From positions 25,848,503 through 25,912,502 of the forward strand of contig OZ022511.1 in the NCBI GenBank assembly GCA_963989385.1: 64,000 bases of DNA, given 5' to 3'. Source of the stretch: Ctena decussata (taxonomy: Eukaryota > Mollusca > Bivalvia > Lucinida > Lucinidae). Made by a program: the position numbers and the translations under genes. This document shows, piece after piece, positions 63,946 through 64,000 of this stretch. The notes beneath the pieces were generated by a model that worked only from the letters and a program-made list of their open reading frames with translations, did no database searches and had not been told where the DNA came from. Numbering within the stretch: position 1 is the first letter of the stretch; every line of letters starts with the position of its first letter.

Positions 63946-64000
63946 TGTCTCTCTCCTAAAGCAGTTATGTAAAATCACTAAACTGGAAAGCGGGAACAAA

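Overview
This is eukaryotic, AT-rich, repeat-dominated genomic DNA with no intact protein-coding gene. The content points to a bivalve mollusc, probably a heteroconch clam or mussel. That is an inference from tRNA-derived SINEs with TTGA/CTCA tails, very many short palindromic MITEs built around words such as GCAAACAGTGTAGA, and tandem-repeat elements ending in a hairpin. No bacterial operon, CRISPR array, functional tRNA or rRNA is visible. The window looks intergenic or deeply intronic. Only two weak exon candidates are seen (23619-23708 on + and 46301-46387 on -).

Family names used here are mine. Pal-A: ~67-bp palindromes, GCAAACAGTG arms around CTGATCAGACTG. Pal-B: ~205 bp, TTAACTCTTTAAGCACC termini around a GATGAGGCGGCTCAT palindrome. 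Pal-C: termini with AACTTCGGACAG. Pal-D: ~240 bp, GAGCCGCGACACGAC termini. Pal-E: GAACAGCAAAGGCTCAGATC palindromes. Pal-F: ~202-221 bp, CAGAGCTCYAGATAAGAG termini with 6-7 bp target-site duplications (TSDs). TIR-G to TIR-Q are smaller terminal-inverted-repeat families. K is a dispersed repeat of unknown class.

Layout. 0-8 kb: MITEs and a ~70-bp minisatellite split by a Pal-F insertion. 9-13 kb: decayed, acidic, coding-like repeat segments on the minus strand, mixed with Pal-A copies. 13-22 kb: MITEs, a SINE with an internal insertion related to a 41-bp minisatellite, and a ~585-bp direct duplication. 22-32 kb: sparse, with dispersed MITEs. 32-34 kb: a 156-bp tandem-repeat element with a terminal hairpin, then a 33-bp minisatellite. 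34-46 kb: MITEs, a dense field of GTTCTTGAAC/GTTCTAGAAC words, a 337-bp palindrome made of ~30-bp units, and a Pal-F insertion whose empty site survives in an adjacent duplicate. 46-50 kb: another 33-bp minisatellite interrupted by a SINE. 51-57 kb: nested retroposons, a 33-nt G run, a SINE with clear TSD, and two hairpin-plus-180-bp-repeat elements. 58-61.6 kb: a 3.3-kb foldback element with ~540-bp inverted repeats, carrying a nested MITE and a 5'-truncated LINE with a C-terminal reverse-transcriptase remnant. 62.4-64 kb: a third hairpin tandem-repeat element abutting a Pal-B copy that contains a 111-bp LINE tail with a perfect 14-bp TSD.

The window records layered transposition: nesting order, TSDs and one empty site can be read directly. 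The strongest leads are the foldback element, the shared architecture of the tandem-repeat/hairpin elements (Helentron-like by inference), and the common core linking several MITE families.
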